Origin: Arthrobacter sp. zg-Y820
Lineage (GTDB): Bacteria; Actinomycetota; Actinomycetes; Actinomycetales; Micrococcaceae
Length of the DNA: 64,000 nt
Direction of reading: 5' to 3'
Assembly: GCF_030142155.1 (NCBI RefSeq)
Contig: NZ_CP126247.1
Span: 2,604,001 to 2,668,000 of the forward strand
Position 1 is the stretch's first letter; each line of letters opens with the position of its first letter. Positions 17,201 through 26,587 of this stretch are shown in pieces. The notes below the pieces were generated by a model. It saw nothing but the letters and a program-made list of their open reading frames with translations, made no database searches and had not been told where the DNA came from. The position numbers were made by a program, and so were the translations under genes.

Positions 17201-17800
17201 TTAGGTGCGCGCCGGAAGGGTTGTCGGTTTGAAGGAAGGACGGTGCGCCTCAAACTGTGTGATATCCGTCTCGTGCCGCAGTGTGAGCGAAATGTCATCG
17301 AGCCCCTCGAGCAGGCGCCACCGGGTGTATTCGTCAATGGAGAAGGGGGCCGTCACCGCTCCGCAGACCACGGTGCGTGCTTCCAGGTCCACGCTCACCT
17401 CGGTCCCCGGAGAGTTCTCCAGCACCTTCCAAATGAGTTCAATGTCATCCTGCGCCACCTGCGCCGCGACAAGCCCCTGCTTGCCGGAATTGCCCCGGAA
17501 GATGTCGGCGAAGCGGGAGGACAGGACCGCCCGGAACCCGTAGTCCTTCAAGGCCCAGACGGCATGCTCGCGGGAGGAGCCCGTGCCGAAGTCGGGGCCG
17601 GCCACCAGCACTGATCCGGACGAGTAGGGCTCCCGGTTCAGGATGAAGTTCTCGTCCTTGCGCCAGCCGGCGAAGAGGGCATCCTCGAATCCGGTCCGGG
17701 TGATCCGCTTGAGGTAGACCGCGGGGATGATCTGGTCGGTGTCGACGTCGCTCTGGCGCAGCGGGACGCCGATGCCGGTGTGGGTGGTGATCTTTTCCAT
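17201..17800 (-). CDS. leuD: 3-isopropylmalate dehydratase small subunit
   Basis: LeuD is the swivelling domain of isopropylmalate isomerase and pairs with LeuC in leucine synthesis. The sequence carries [19 protein letters not shown], the substrate-recognition loop [15 protein letters not shown], and [17 protein letters not shown]. Length (199 residues) is usual. It starts 9 bp after leuC behind an AGGAGCC ribosome site and is followed by a terminator, so leuCD is a two-gene operon. Confidence 0.94.
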   Translation of the reverse strand: MEKITTHTGIGVPLRQSDVDTDQIIPAVYLKRITRTGFEDALFAGWRKDENFILNREPYSSGSVLVAGPDFGTGSSREHAVWALKDYGFRAVLSSRFADIFRGNSGKQGLVAAQVAQDDIELIWKVLENSPGTEVSVDLEARTVVCGAVTAPFSIDEYTRWRLLEGLDDISLTLRHETDITQFEAHRPSFKPTTLPART

Positions 17801-17809
17801 GGCTGGCTC

Positions 17810-19303
17810 CTAGACGGCTGGCTGGACGGATGCGGCGGCGGGCTCGGTCCGGGCCGCTGCGGACAGCGGCTCAGCACCGGACAGCGGCTCGAGGTCCGAC
17901 GGCGAACTCAGGGTGCCGCGGACGGCGGTGGCCGCCGCAATCACCGGTGAGACCAGATGGGTGCGTCCGCCCTTCCCCTGCCGGCCCTCGAAGTTGCGGT
18001 TGGAGGTGGACGCGCAGCGCTCCCCCGGCGCCAGCTGGTCGGGGTTCATGCCCAGGCACATGGAGCAGCCGGCAAAGCGCCACTCGGCGCCGAAGTCCTT
18101 GAACACCTGGTCCAGGCCCTCGGCTTCGGCTTCCAGCCGGACCCGGGCGGAACCGGGAACCACCATCATCCGGATGTCGGGGTCCTTCTGCCGGCCGCGG
18201 ATGATGTCGGCGGCGATGCGCAGGTCCTCGATCCGGCTGTTGGTGCAGGAGCCCAGGAAGACGGTGTCCACGCGGATGTCCTTCATGGGCGTGCCGGGAG
18301 CCAGGTCCATGTAGGTCAGCGCGCGTTCGGCAGCGGCCCGTGCGTTCTCGTCGCCGAACGCTTCGGGGTACGGCACGGACTCGGAGAGCGAGACGCCCTG
18401 CCCGGGATTGGTGCCCCAGGTGACGAAGGGCTCCAGCTCATCGGCGTCCAGGAATACCTCGGCGTCGAACACGGCCTCGTCGTCGCTCGCCAGCGACCGC
18501 CAGTGCTCGACGGCGGCATCCCAGTCCGCGCCCTGCGGCGCGTGCGGCTTGTCCTTGAGGTAGGCGAAGGTAACGTCGTCCGGGGCCACCATGCCGGCGC
18601 GGGCGCCGGCCTCGATGGACATGTTGCAGATGGTCATCCGGGCTTCCATGGACAGGGAGCGGATGGCGGACCCGCGGTACTCGAGCACGTAGCCCTGCCC
18701 GCCGCCGGTGCCGATCTTGGCAATGACGGCCAAGATGATGTCCTTGGACGTCACGCCGGGGCGCAGCGTCCCCTCCACGGTGATGGCCATGGTCCGAAAG
18801 GGCTTCAGGGACAGCGTCTGGGTGGCCATGACGTGCTCCACCTCGGAGGTGCCGATGCCCATGGCCAGGGCGCCGAACGCACCGTGGGTGGAGGTGTGGG
18901 AGTCGCCGCAGACCACTGTCTGGCCGGGCTGGGTCAGGCCCAGCTGCGGGCCCACCACGTGCACGATGCCCTGCTCGGCGTCGCCGAGTGAATGCAGCCG
19001 GACGCCGAATTCAGCGCAGTTGGCGCGCAGGGTTTCGATCTGGGTCCGGCTGATCGGGTCCGCGATGGGCTTGTCGATTTCCAGCGTGGGGGTGTTGTGG
19101 TCCTCGGTGGCGATGGTGAGGTCAGGGCGCCGCAGCTTCCGGCCCGCCAGGCGCAGCCCTTCGAAGGCCTGCGGGGACGTCACTTCGTGGACCAGATGCA
19201 GGTCGATGTACAGGAGATCGGGGGCTCCGTCTTCGCCCTTGACGACGACGTGCTCGTCCCACACCTTCTCCGCAAGCGTCCTGCCTGCTGCGTGCTCACC
19301 CAT
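17810..19303 (-). CDS. leuC: 3-isopropylmalate dehydratase large subunit
   Basis: LeuC is the [4Fe-4S] aconitase-fold subunit converting 2- to 3-isopropylmalate. The family strings [33 protein letters not shown] and [10 protein letters not shown] hold the three cluster-binding cysteines. The start is ATG 19303 behind AAGGAGC; the open frame to 19357 would add 18 residues unlike the family. The C-terminal tail past the family end is Ala/Ser/Pro-rich. The gene is divergent from the IclR regulator across 142 bp that carry a palindromic site. Confidence 0.94.
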   Translation of the reverse strand: MGEHAAGRTLAEKVWDEHVVVKGEDGAPDLLYIDLHLVHEVTSPQAFEGLRLAGRKLRRPDLTIATEDHNTPTLEIDKPIADPISRTQIETLRANCAEFGVRLHSLGDAEQGIVHVVGPQLGLTQPGQTVVCGDSHTSTHGAFGALAMGIGTSEVEHVMATQTLSLKPFRTMAITVEGTLRPGVTSKDIILAVIAKIGTGGGQGYVLEYRGSAIRSLSMEARMTICNMSIEAGARAGMVAPDDVTFAYLKDKPHAPQGADWDAAVEHWRSLASDDEAVFDAEVFLDADELEPFVTWGTNPGQGVSLSESVPYPEAFGDENARAAAERALTYMDLAPGTPMKDIRVDTVFLGSCTNSRIEDLRIAADIIRGRQKDPDIRMMVVPGSARVRLEAEAEGLDQVFKDFGAEWRFAGCSMCLGMNPDQLAPGERCASTSNRNFEGRQGKGGRTHLVSPVIAAATAVRGTLSSPSDLEPLSGAEPLSAAARTEPAAASVQPAV

Positions 19304-19410
19304 ACCCGATGCTCCTTGTGAAGTGTCTTCCGCGAGCCGAAAAGAGCGGCCGCGCAAAGTCGATGCTTTAAGACAACCAGCTCCGCCCGCGGAGACGCCA
19401 GTTTTTCGAC

Positions 19411-19439
19411 TTGCATCTCAAATATTGAGACGGCAGTAT
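19411..19439 (+). promoter_or_regulatory. Promoter with embedded palindromic operator for the IclR regulator (leuC/regulator intergenic)
   Basis: A TTGCAT (19411-19416) and CAGTAT (19434-19439) pair is spaced by 17 bp, placing the expected start at or next to the ATG at 19446, so the regulator mRNA may be leaderless. Between the hexamers lies the inverted repeat TCTCAA-ATA-TTGAGA (19416-19430). IclR-type leucine regulators (LtbR of Corynebacterium, NdgR of Streptomyces) are known to control leuCD, so this is a likely binding site. Its position would block polymerase at the regulator's own promoter. The effect on leuC is not readable from spacing alone. Confidence 0.55.
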
Positions 19440-19445
19440 CAACAC

Positions 19446-20177
19446 ATGGACATAACTGGAAACCCGGCCAGCGGCGTCGGCGTCATCGACAAGGCCGCAC
19501 TGGTGCTGGACGCGCTGGAGGCAGGCCCCACCACGCTGGCGCAGCTGGTCGCCGCCACCGGGCTCGCCCGCCCCACCGTGCACCGCCTCGCCGTCGCGCT
19601 GGCGCACCACCGCCTGGTGGGCCGGGACATCCAGGGCCGGTTTGTCCTGGGCGGCCGGCTGGTCGAGCTGGCCTCGGCCGCTGGCGAAGACCGGCTGATT
19701 GCGGCGGCGGGCCCGGTGCTGCTGGCGCTGCGCGACGCCACCGGTGAGAGCTCGCAGGTGTTCCGCCGGCAGGGCGAATGGCGGGTCTGCGTCGCCTCAG
19801 CCGAGCGTCCCATCGGGCTGCGGGACACCATCCCCGTTGGCACGCAGCTGTCCATGAAGGCCGGCTCGGCCGCCCAGTGCCTGCTGGCCTGGGAGGACCA
19901 CGACCGCCTGTTCGAGGGCCTGCACAATGCCCGCTTCACGCCCACGGTCCTGGCCGGCGTGCGGCGCCGCGGCTGGGCCCAGAGCCTGGGCGAACGGGAG
20001 CCGGGCGTGGCTTCGGTCTCGGCTCCGGTGCGCGGACCGTCCGGCCGGGTGATTGCCGCCGTCTCGATTTCCGGGCCGATCGAGCGCCTGACCCGCCAGC
20101 CCGGCCGCATTCACGCCGAAGTGGTGACCCGCGCCGCCGCTCAGCTCACCGAAGCCCTGCGGAAGACCGCGGAGTAG
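19446..20177 (+). CDS. IclR-family regulator of leucine biosynthesis (LtbR/NdgR-like)
   Basis: This 243-residue regulator has an N-terminal winged helix (VIDKAALVLDALEAGPTTLAQLVAATGLARPTVHRLAVAL in part) and a C-terminal IclR effector domain (SQVFRRQGEWRVCVASAERPIGLRD, GSAAQCLLAW, SVSAPVRGPSGRVIAAVSISGP). The divergent position beside leuC and the sequence type match the conserved actinobacterial regulator that represses leuCD in response to amino-acid supply. ATG 19446 is at or next to the predicted transcription start. The longer open frame from 18708 is antisense to leuC and is ignored. Confidence 0.87.
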   Translation: MDITGNPASGVGVIDKAALVLDALEAGPTTLAQLVAATGLARPTVHRLAVALAHHRLVGRDIQGRFVLGGRLVELASAAGEDRLIAAAGPVLLALRDATGESSQVFRRQGEWRVCVASAERPIGLRDTIPVGTQLSMKAGSAAQCLLAWEDHDRLFEGLHNARFTPTVLAGVRRRGWAQSLGEREPGVASVSAPVRGPSGRVIAAVSISGPIERLTRQPGRIHAEVVTRAAAQLTEALRKTAE

Positions 20178-20212
20178 GCCTATTCTGGGACCCACCAAGT
20201 CGAAGGGTCACC

Positions 20213-20635
20213 ATGAAACGGCTGCGCCTCCTGTGGAACATCGTCCGCACCACCGGAGCGGAGCGGGTCTTCACCGGGTTCCTCGTGGTGCTGGGCGTGG
20301 CCGCGCTGCTGCTGCCGCGCTTTGAACCCGAAGTCGAGGACTTCGGGGACGCCCTCTGGTTCCTGTTTGTTTCCTTCACCACCATTGGCTACGGGGACAT
20401 TGTTCCGGTCACCATGGCGGGCCGGCTGATCACCGTCTTTGTGGCCCTCTACGGCATCCTCGTGGTGGCGCTGGCCACCGGTGTCATTGTCGGTTACTAC
20501 AGTGAAATCCTCCGCACCCGCGCCAACACCAGCCTCGATGAACTGATCGGCGAGCTGGAGAACCTGCCGGACCTTTCCCGCGAGGAGCTCCTGACCCTCG
20601 CGCAGCGGATCCGGAACCGGCATATCCTGCGGTAG
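20213..20635 (+). CDS. Two-TM potassium channel protein
   Basis: This 140-residue protein has one membrane helix (about 20-35), a pore loop with the potassium selectivity filter TTIGYGD at residues 56-62, and a second helix (about 72-92), followed by a helical, acidic cytoplasmic tail (about 45 residues). It is the minimal KcsA-type pore with no RCK/TrkA-N gating domain. Four copies would be needed for a channel. It lies 35 bp after the IclR gene and nearly touches the convergent thiL gene. Confidence 0.87.
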   Translation: MKRLRLLWNIVRTTGAERVFTGFLVVLGVAALLLPRFEPEVEDFGDALWFLFVSFTTIGYGDIVPVTMAGRLITVFVALYGILVVALATGVIVGYYSEILRTRANTSLDELIGELENLPDLSREELLTLAQRIRNRHILR

Positions 20636-20638
20636 CTT

Positions 20639-21655
20639 TCAGCCGGCGAAGTGGTCCCAGCCGGCAACGCGGGGCGCCTCTCCCCCGACGGTGACGCCGG
20701 CGCCGTCGTGCACCGTGCCCAGCCGTTCGAACCCTTCCGGGAGTGCGGTTCCGGCGGGGAAGGCGGCCAGCAGGCCGTGGTCCTCGCCACCGCCGAGCAC
20801 CCAGTCCAGGGCATCCGCGCCCAGCCGCGACGCCGCAGCCTGCAGCGGCTCCGCATGGCGGGCGAGGGCTGCGGGATCAAGTTCGACGGCGACACCGGAG
20901 GCGGCCGCAATACGTCCGGCGTCCCGGACCAGCCCGTCCGAGATGTCCAGCATGGCGGTGGCTCCTGCTGCTGCGGCCTCCGGACCCCGGGCAAGGGGCG
21001 GACGCGGCCGGCACTGGGCAGCGGCAAGCTCCAGTAGGACCTGGTTTTCCGTGCTGGGATCGGAGTGCAGGGAGGCATAATCCTCGGAGCTTTCCAGTAC
21101 TGCCAGCCCTCCCGCCGCCCTGCCCAGGACACCGGCGACAGCAATGACGTTCCCCGGCCGGGCACCCGAGCGCAGCACCGGCGACCGGCCCTGCAGGGAG
21201 CCGGTGACAGCCGCAGTGACCACGATCTCGCGGCCCCGGCCCAGGTCACCGCCGACCACCGAGCACCCGGAGGCGCCAAGGACGTGGATGGCCGCAGCCA
21301 GGCCGTCGGCCAGGTCCTCCACCCAGGCAACCTCGGTGCTGCCCGGCAGGGTGAGGCTGACAACCAGGGAGGTGGCCACGGCGCCCATGGCATTGATGTC
21401 GGAGAGGTTCTGCGCCGCGCATTTCCAGCCGACGTCGAACCCGCTGGTGCGGTAGCCGGACGGCCAGGACAGCCGAAAGTCGGCGTCCTGCACCAGGGTG
21501 TCGATCGAGATCACGGTCCGCCCGTCCGGAGCTGCCACGATGGCGGCGTCGTCGCCGGGTCCCAGCAGCGCTTTGGGCGCTCCCAGCCGCGGAAAGATCC
21601 GGGCGAGCAGGGCTTTTTCGTTCAGGTCCGCCACTGTCGGCGCGTGCGTGGGCAC
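20639..21655 (-). CDS. thiL: Thiamine-monophosphate kinase
   Basis: ThiL phosphorylates thiamine monophosphate to the active cofactor. The family strings are GPGDDAAIVAAPDGRTVISIDTLVQ near the start (metal/ATP site), VGWKCAAQNLSDINAMGA, VVGGDLGRG and LDISDGLVRDAGRIA, and GGEDHGLLAAFP near the C-terminus. I chose GTG 21655, which follows AAAGGAAAG at good spacing; an upstream TTG at 21679 would add eight residues. The stop lies 3 bp from the end of the convergent channel gene, with no room for a terminator between them. Confidence 0.92.
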   Translation of the reverse strand: MPTHAPTVADLNEKALLARIFPRLGAPKALLGPGDDAAIVAAPDGRTVISIDTLVQDADFRLSWPSGYRTSGFDVGWKCAAQNLSDINAMGAVATSLVVSLTLPGSTEVAWVEDLADGLAAAIHVLGASGCSVVGGDLGRGREIVVTAAVTGSLQGRSPVLRSGARPGNVIAVAGVLGRAAGGLAVLESSEDYASLHSDPSTENQVLLELAAAQCRPRPPLARGPEAAAAGATAMLDISDGLVRDAGRIAAASGVAVELDPAALARHAEPLQAAASRLGADALDWVLGGGEDHGLLAAFPAGTALPEGFERLGTVHDGAGVTVGGEAPRVAGWDHFAG

Positions 21656-21749
21656 TGGAGCTTTCCTTTGGGTCAACAAAGAGGAACACAGTGTCCCTGC
21701 TGAAATCGATTATGGCAGGGAGCGCGCTTTCCGGCGTATTCTCCGGTGC

Positions 21750-22271
21750 ATGACTGATTATGCGGTGTTGCTGCGCGGCGTGAATGTTGGCGGGGTGACG
21801 GTCCGCTCGGCGGATTTGCGCTCGACTCTGGCGGCTCTTCCGGTGTCCGGGGTCAAGACCTTTCTCGCCAGCGGCAACGTAACTCTCTCTTCCGAGGCCG
21901 CAGCCGATGAGCTCAAATCGATGGTGGAGGCGGCACTGCGGGCGGACTTCGGCTACGACGCCTGGGTGGTGGTCCTGACCAAGGAGCGGCTGGCCGAGCT
22001 GGCCGCCGCCGTTCCCTATCCGGCCGACGATGCACAGATGCACGCCTACGTGACGTTCGGGTCCGACGCCGGGCTGCTCACGGAGCTGTTCGAGGCCGGA
22101 GCCGCGCTGGGTGCCGAACAGGTGCGGCTGGGACCGGAAGCGGTCGCGTGGCCGTGCCCCAAGGGCCAGACCTTGGAAGGTCCTCTGTCCCGTTTGGGTT
22201 CGAGCGCCCGCTACAAGGCAAGCACCACCACGAGAAACCTGAGGACGCTGCAGAGGATGATCCGCGATTGA
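21750..22271 (+). CDS. DUF1697 family protein
   Basis: This 173-residue protein matches DUF1697 along its length: MTDYAVLLRGVNVGG at the start, then FLASGNVTLSS, and a C-terminal KASTTTRNLRTLQRM that is characteristic. The family has a ferredoxin-like repeat fold and no established function. The stop is followed within a few bases by a hairpin shared with the tRNA-Glu transcript from the opposite strand. Confidence 0.86.
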   Translation: MTDYAVLLRGVNVGGVTVRSADLRSTLAALPVSGVKTFLASGNVTLSSEAAADELKSMVEAALRADFGYDAWVVVLTKERLAELAAAVPYPADDAQMHAYVTFGSDAGLLTELFEAGAALGAEQVRLGPEAVAWPCPKGQTLEGPLSRLGSSARYKASTTTRNLRTLQRMIRD

Positions 22272-22275
22272 ACAC

Positions 22276-22311
22276 AAAAAAGCCAGCCCCGGACATTGTC
22301 CGGAGCTGGCT
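22276..22311. terminator. Terminator between DUF1697 gene and tRNA-Glu
   Basis: AGCCAGC...GCTGGCT arms with an inner GGACATTGTCC palindrome form a stable hairpin. On the minus strand it is followed by TTTTTTG, making a good intrinsic terminator for tRNA-Glu. On the plus strand the A-run precedes it, so it is weaker in that direction. Confidence 0.8.
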
Positions 22312-22318
22312 GAAATGG

Positions 22319-22391
22319 TGACCCCAGCGGGATTCGAACCCGCGTTACCGCCGTGAGAGGGCAGCGTACTAGGCCGCTATACGATGGGGCC
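22319..22391 (-). tRNA. tRNA-Glu (CTC)
   Basis: The minus strand folds into a complete cloverleaf: acceptor GGCCCCA/TGGGGTC, anticodon loop with CTC, and a GGTTCGAATCC T-arm. CCA follows in the DNA (22316-22318). It is 73 nt without CCA. Confidence 0.95.
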
Positions 22392-22514
22392 AGTACAAGC
22401 ATTCTGCCCGTGAAGGCGTCTTGCTTCCTTTTGCTCAATTGGAATTAAGCTCAATAAGCTTTTCACACTTATTGCTGATCTTCAAATTGATAATTTCTTA
22501 TCAATTGAGAACCG

Positions 22515-22586
22515 CTGGGATACCAGGACTCGAACCTAGAATGTCGGTACCAGAAACCGATGTGTTGCCAATTACACCATATCCCA
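22515..22586 (-). tRNA. tRNA-Gln (CTG)
   Basis: The minus strand gives acceptor TGGGATA/TATCCCA, anticodon stem TCGGT/ACCGA around the loop TTCTGGT (anticodon CTG), and T-loop GGTTCGAGTCC. No CCA is encoded. It lies about 120 bp upstream of tRNA-Glu and is probably in the same transcript. The AT-rich spacer between them holds no gene. Confidence 0.94.
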
Positions 22587-22706
22587 CTGTGCTTTTTCGG
22601 TTGTTTTGGAGAAGTTTTTCCCCGCTCCAACCCCTCAGCACGAGATATAACTATACACCGGTTCCGGAGGAAGTACAAAACCGCCGCCGGCCCTCCCGTG
22701 GTGCTG

Positions 22707-23447
22707 TCAGCCGGTGGCCAGTCGCACCACCTCGCGCAGCGACCGCACCACGGCGATCTGCTCCGTGGGGTGTGGATCCGATCCGCTCCGCACCGGCGAG
22801 GGATACTCCGGGCGGTCCAGCCAGACACCCCGGAGGCCGGCGGCGCAGGCTCCTTCGGCGTCGACGCGCAGGTTGTCCCCGACGTACAGGGTCTGCGCCG
22901 CGTCGCTGCCGAGCCGGCGGACGCCTTCGTGGAAGATGGCGGGCTCCGGCTTGGCCGCACCCACCGTGTCGATGCCCACGAGGACCGTGATCCGCTGCAG
23001 GCCGGCGGCATCCAGCTTGGCGCGCTGGTAGTCATGAACGTTGTTGCTGACGGCGCCGTACGGAATGCCTCTGGCATCCAGCTCATCCAGCAGCGGCACG
23101 ACGTCGTCGAACGCGCGAAAGTGCAGCGGCAGGGTCGCTTCGTAGGTTGTGTTCCAGTGCTCTGCCGCGTCGTCGTCGAGCAGCGGCTGCCCGGTGCTCC
23201 TGCGGGCGTGCTGCAGCCGTCGGACGCGCTGATCGGCGAAGGACAGCTCACCGGCCAGGTACCTGTCGTAGTACCCTTCCGGATCCGCGGTGAAGAGGGC
23301 CTTGAAGGCGGTCCACTCCTCCGCGGTGAAATGTGCGAGGTCGTGGCGGCCGAGGGACTGCAGCGTGGTCCCCATGGCTGCCTGCAGGTCCACGAGGGTC
23401 TCATCGATGTCGAAGAGCACCCCGCGGACCTGCCTGCGTTGTTTCAT
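22707..23447 (-). CDS. HAD-family hydrolase
   Basis: This 246-residue protein is a haloacid-dehalogenase-superfamily phosphatase. Motif I is GVLFDIDETLVDL (nucleophile and acid/base Asp), motif II lies in the PYGAVSNN segment, motif III is the Lys in GAAKPEPAIFHEG, and motif IV is LYVGDNLRVDAEGA. A helical cap sits between motifs I and II. The form resembles YjjG/pyrimidine nucleotidase-like enzymes, but the substrate cannot be read. It begins 4 bp after gltX and is co-transcribed with it. Confidence 0.85.
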   Translation of the reverse strand: MKQRRQVRGVLFDIDETLVDLQAAMGTTLQSLGRHDLAHFTAEEWTAFKALFTADPEGYYDRYLAGELSFADQRVRRLQHARRSTGQPLLDDDAAEHWNTTYEATLPLHFRAFDDVVPLLDELDARGIPYGAVSNNVHDYQRAKLDAAGLQRITVLVGIDTVGAAKPEPAIFHEGVRRLGSDAAQTLYVGDNLRVDAEGACAAGLRGVWLDRPEYPSPVRSGSDPHPTEQIAVVRSLREVVRLATG

Positions 23448-23451
23448 GCAG

Positions 23452-24966
23452 TTAGCCGGCGTTGCGGAAGGCGCGGATGCGGGCCAGCGAGGAGTCCTTG
23501 CCCAGGATCACCATGGACTCGAACAGCGGCGGTGAGATGCGGCGTCCGGAGACGGCGGTGCGGACCGGGCCGAAGGCCAGGCGCGGCTTGATGCCCATCT
23601 CGTCGACCAGCGCCGTGCGCAGCGCCGCCTGAATGTTCTCGGCGGTCCAGTCGGACACCGGCTCCAGCGCGGCCAGCGCGGCGTCCAGCACCTCGGTGAG
23701 GTTGGCCGGCAGGCCCTTCCGCGCGTCGTCGGCCACGTCAATGGCGTCGTCGGCCTTGAAGAGGAAGCCCAGCATGTCCGGCGCCTCGCCCAGCAGGGTG
23801 ATGCGTTCCTGGACCAGCGGAGCGGCCTCGGTGAGGATCTCCTCCTCCCGGGCGGTGAGGGTCTCCCCCACCAGGCCGGCGGTCTGCAGGTACGGGACCA
23901 GGCGGTTGCGGAAGTCTTCGGCAGCCAGCATCCGCACGTGGGTGCCGTTGATGGCCTCGGCCTTCTTCAGGTCAAAGCGGGCCGGATTGGCCAGCACGTT
24001 GTGGATGTCGAAGTTTTCCACCAGCTGGTCGACGGTGAAGATGTCCTCGTCGGCGGACAGCGACCAGCCCAGGAGCGAGAGGTAGTTGAGCAGGCCCTCG
24101 GGAATGAAGCCGCGTTCGCGGTGCAGGAAGAGGCTGGACTCCGGATCACGCTTGGAGAGCTTCTTGTTGCCGCCGCCCATGACGTAGGGCAGGTGGCCGA
24201 AGAGCGGCATGTACTGGGCCACTCCGACGTCGATCAGCGCCCGGTAGAGCGCGATCTGGCGGGGTGTGGAGGAGAGCAGGTCCTCGCCGCGCAGCACGTG
24301 CGTGATGCCCATCAGGGCATCGTCGACCGGATTGACGAGCGTGTAGAGCGGTGCCCCGTTGGCGCGGACCACCACGAAGTCCGGAACGGTGCCGGCCTTG
24401 AACGTGATTTCGCCGCGGACCAGGTCGTTGAAGGTAATGTCTTCGTCGGGCATCCGGACGCGCAGCACCGGTGAGCGCCCCTCGGCCTTGAAGGCCTCGA
24501 TCTGCTCGGGCGTCAGGGTGCGGTCATAGTTGTCGTAGCCGAGCTTGATGTCGCGGCCGGCCGCGCGGTGCCGGGCCTCGATCTCCTCAGGAGTGGAGTA
24601 GGACTCGTACAGGTGGCCGGCGTCCTTGAGCTTGGCGATGACGTCCTGGTAGATGTCGCCGCGCTGGGACTGGCGGTACGGCTCATGCGGCCCGCCCACG
24701 TTGACGCCTTCGTCCCAGGTGATGCCCAGCCAGTCCAGGGCATCCAGCAGCTGCAGGAAGCTCTCTTCGCTGTCGCGGGCGGTGTCGGTGTCCTCGATGC
24801 GGAACACCATGGTGCCGCCGGTGTGCTTGGCATAGGCCCAGTTGAACAGGGCGGTCCGGATCAGGCCCACGTGCGGGGTACCTGTGGGGGAAGGACAGAA
24901 ACGCACGCGCACGGGGGTGCTGTCATCGACGGTGGGCAGTTCGGCAAGTGAAGGCAGGTTAGTCAT
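23452..24966 (-). CDS. gltX: Glutamyl-tRNA synthetase
   Basis: This is a class I synthetase of 504 residues. The HIGH-type motif appears in [20 protein letters not shown], and the KMSKS-type loop is [11 protein letters not shown]. The C-terminal helical anticodon-binding domain is complete. In actinobacteria this enzyme usually charges both tRNA-Glu and tRNA-Gln (later amidated by GatCAB), and both tRNA genes lie just downstream on the same strand. Confidence 0.94.
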   Translation of the reverse strand: MTNLPSLAELPTVDDSTPVRVRFCPSPTGTPHVGLIRTALFNWAYAKHTGGTMVFRIEDTDTARDSEESFLQLLDALDWLGITWDEGVNVGGPHEPYRQSQRGDIYQDVIAKLKDAGHLYESYSTPEEIEARHRAAGRDIKLGYDNYDRTLTPEQIEAFKAEGRSPVLRVRMPDEDITFNDLVRGEITFKAGTVPDFVVVRANGAPLYTLVNPVDDALMGITHVLRGEDLLSSTPRQIALYRALIDVGVAQYMPLFGHLPYVMGGGNKKLSKRDPESSLFLHRERGFIPEGLLNYLSLLGWSLSADEDIFTVDQLVENFDIHNVLANPARFDLKKAEAINGTHVRMLAAEDFRNRLVPYLQTAGLVGETLTAREEEILTEAAPLVQERITLLGEAPDMLGFLFKADDAIDVADDARKGLPANLTEVLDAALAALEPVSDWTAENIQAALRTALVDEMGIKPRLAFGPVRTAVSGRRISPPLFESMVILGKDSSLARIRAFRNAG

Positions 24967-25008
24967 GATGCTTTCCAGTTTAGACTCTCGATCCGCCCGG
25001 CCCGACGT

Positions 25009-25623
25009 TTACCGGCTGTACTGCAGCAGCCAGAGGAAGATGCCGCCGGCAACCACGCCGGCGGCAGCGGCCCCCGCCGTCTCACGTGCCGGGCGGTCCC
25101 TCCCGCTCAGCAGCGCGGCGACGAACATTGCGGCTGCGGCGATCGCGGCTGCCGTCCCCGCGGCGCCCGGCAGCAGCAGGAACAGAAGCGTCGGAAGAAC
25201 GACGGCGGCCGCGGCGCAGGTGACCGCTGCCCAGTCCAGCCGCACCACCTTGGTTAGCGCGGCGGTGAGGGCATAGGCGGTGATCATCGCGAAGATTACG
25301 GCGGCCAGAGCCCGCGGTCCGTCGGTCCACCGGATAACCCGCAGCACCATGAAGCACGCCCCGGCGGCTCCGAGGATGATGGGTGGCGCGCCCAGCCGGT
25401 CCAGGCCGCGGCGCAGGTCCCCGCGCCGGTCCAGGACAGTGACCAGGGCCCAGGGAAACAGGCTCACCAGGACAGCGGCGCCGGCGCCCCACAGCAGGGC
25501 ATTTCCGCCGCCGTCGTTAAGGAACGGCGCCGCAAACAGGGCGGCTGCCCACACCACTCCGGGCAGCAAAAAGCGCCGGACCGGGGCACGGTTGCGCCTC
25601 GGTCCGGCGCCGGAAGAACTCAT
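25009..25623 (-). CDS. Hypothetical multi-pass membrane protein
   Basis: I do not recognise the family. The 204 residues begin with a Pro/Arg-rich tail (GAGPRRNRAPVRR) and contain about six hydrophobic segments with few charges. One basic loop (LDRRGDLRRGLDRLG) lies between the second and third. It starts 2 bp after the FAH-family gene, so the two are co-transcribed, and gltX follows 42 bp later. Membrane location is clear; function is not. Confidence 0.65.
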   Translation of the reverse strand: MSSSGAGPRRNRAPVRRFLLPGVVWAAALFAAPFLNDGGGNALLWGAGAAVLVSLFPWALVTVLDRRGDLRRGLDRLGAPPIILGAAGACFMVLRVIRWTDGPRALAAVIFAMITAYALTAALTKVVRLDWAAVTCAAAAVVLPTLLFLLLPGAAGTAAAIAAAAMFVAALLSGRDRPARETAGAAAAGVVAGGIFLWLLQYSR

Positions 25624-25625
25624 GC

Positions 25626-26399
25626 CTAGCTGCGGGCGGTGTTCACGAGGCGGCCGATGCCCTCGATCTCGACGTCGTAACGCTCGCCGTCGGAGATGAG
25701 CCCGACGCCGGCGGGCGTGCCGGTGAGGATGACGTCACCGGGCAGCAGGGTGAAGGCCTGGGACACATAGGACACCAGTTCCTTCACACTCCAGATCATC
25801 GCGCTGGTGTTGCCGTCCTGGACGAGCTGGCCGTTGAGGTAGCCGCGGACCGCGAGGTCATCGGTGTCCAGCTCGGTCTCGATCCAGGGGCCGAGCGGGC
25901 AGGAGGTGTCAAAGCCCTTGGCCCGGGCCCACTGGTCGTCGGTGCGCTGGGCGTCGCGGGCAGTGAGGTCATTGGCGCAGGTGTAGCCGAAGATGACTTC
26001 GTCCACCCGGTCCAGCGGGACGTCCTTGCAGATGCGGCCAATGACGACGGCGAGCTCGGCCTCGTAGGACACCTCGTCCGAGAAGGACGGCAGCACAACG
26101 GGATCGTTCGGGCCGATCACCGAGGTGTTGGGCTTGAGGAACATCAGCGGCGCCGGCGGCACTTCGTTGCCCATCTCGCTGGCATGGTCAGCGTAGTTGC
26201 GGCCGATGCCGACCACCTTGCTGCGCGGAATGATCGGCGCCAGAAGACGGACGTCCTCGAGCTTGTGGCGCTCCCCCGTCAGCTGGACGCCGGAGAAAAA
26301 TGGATCGCCCTTGATGACGGCTATTTCCTCATGGCCCTCGTCCCCGTCGACGACGCCGAACGCTGGGTCACTGTCTTGTACAAATCGAGCAATACGCAT
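25626..26399 (-). CDS. Fumarylacetoacetate hydrolase (FAH) family protein
   Basis: This FAH-fold enzyme acts on beta-diketo acids or oxaloacetate-type substrates using a divalent metal. Family strings are VGIGRNYADHASEMGNEVPPAP, the metal-binding EAELAVVIGR, YTCANDLTARDAQ and LTGTPAGVG. It resembles the acylpyruvase/2-hydroxyhepta-diene-dioate isomerase branch; the substrate is not decided by these motifs. ATG 26399 opens on the conserved MRIARF start; the longer frame to 26501 crosses a palindromic repeat and is rejected. Confidence 0.88.
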   Translation of the reverse strand: MRIARFVQDSDPAFGVVDGDEGHEEIAVIKGDPFFSGVQLTGERHKLEDVRLLAPIIPRSKVVGIGRNYADHASEMGNEVPPAPLMFLKPNTSVIGPNDPVVLPSFSDEVSYEAELAVVIGRICKDVPLDRVDEVIFGYTCANDLTARDAQRTDDQWARAKGFDTSCPLGPWIETELDTDDLAVRGYLNGQLVQDGNTSAMIWSVKELVSYVSQAFTLLPGDVILTGTPAGVGLISDGERYDVEIEGIGRLVNTARS

Positions 26400-26458
26400 G
26401 CCCTCAAGCCTAGTAGACGAAACCTCCGGTCCGGTGCAGCGTCCCCCCTTTCCTCCCC

Positions 26459-26515
26459 CGAGATGGGCTGAAGGTGCACGTCTGAGCGCTGAGACATGCA
26501 CCTGCTGCCATCTCG
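26459..26515. repeat. Dispersed palindromic repeat, copy A
   Basis: A 57-bp imperfect inverted repeat: the left arm begins CGAGATGGGCTGAAGGTGCA and the right arm ends TGCACCTGCTGCCATCTCG. The right arm matches copies B, C and D (27028, 36615, 43168) around the core GCA(C/G)(C/T)T(T/G)CTGC. It lies between the divergent FAH-family gene and a small membrane-protein gene. Confidence 0.65.
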
Positions 26516-26587
26516 ACCGCCGGGGTGCGATACTGCAACCGACGACAGCGTCACCGTTGAACCAGCCGGCGGAAAGGACTGTCAGCC

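Noticed and set aside
19304-19445. A second leader-peptide attenuator before leuC
   Set aside because: No Leu-rich short ORF followed by a terminator was seen on the minus strand; control there appears to be by the palindromic operator.
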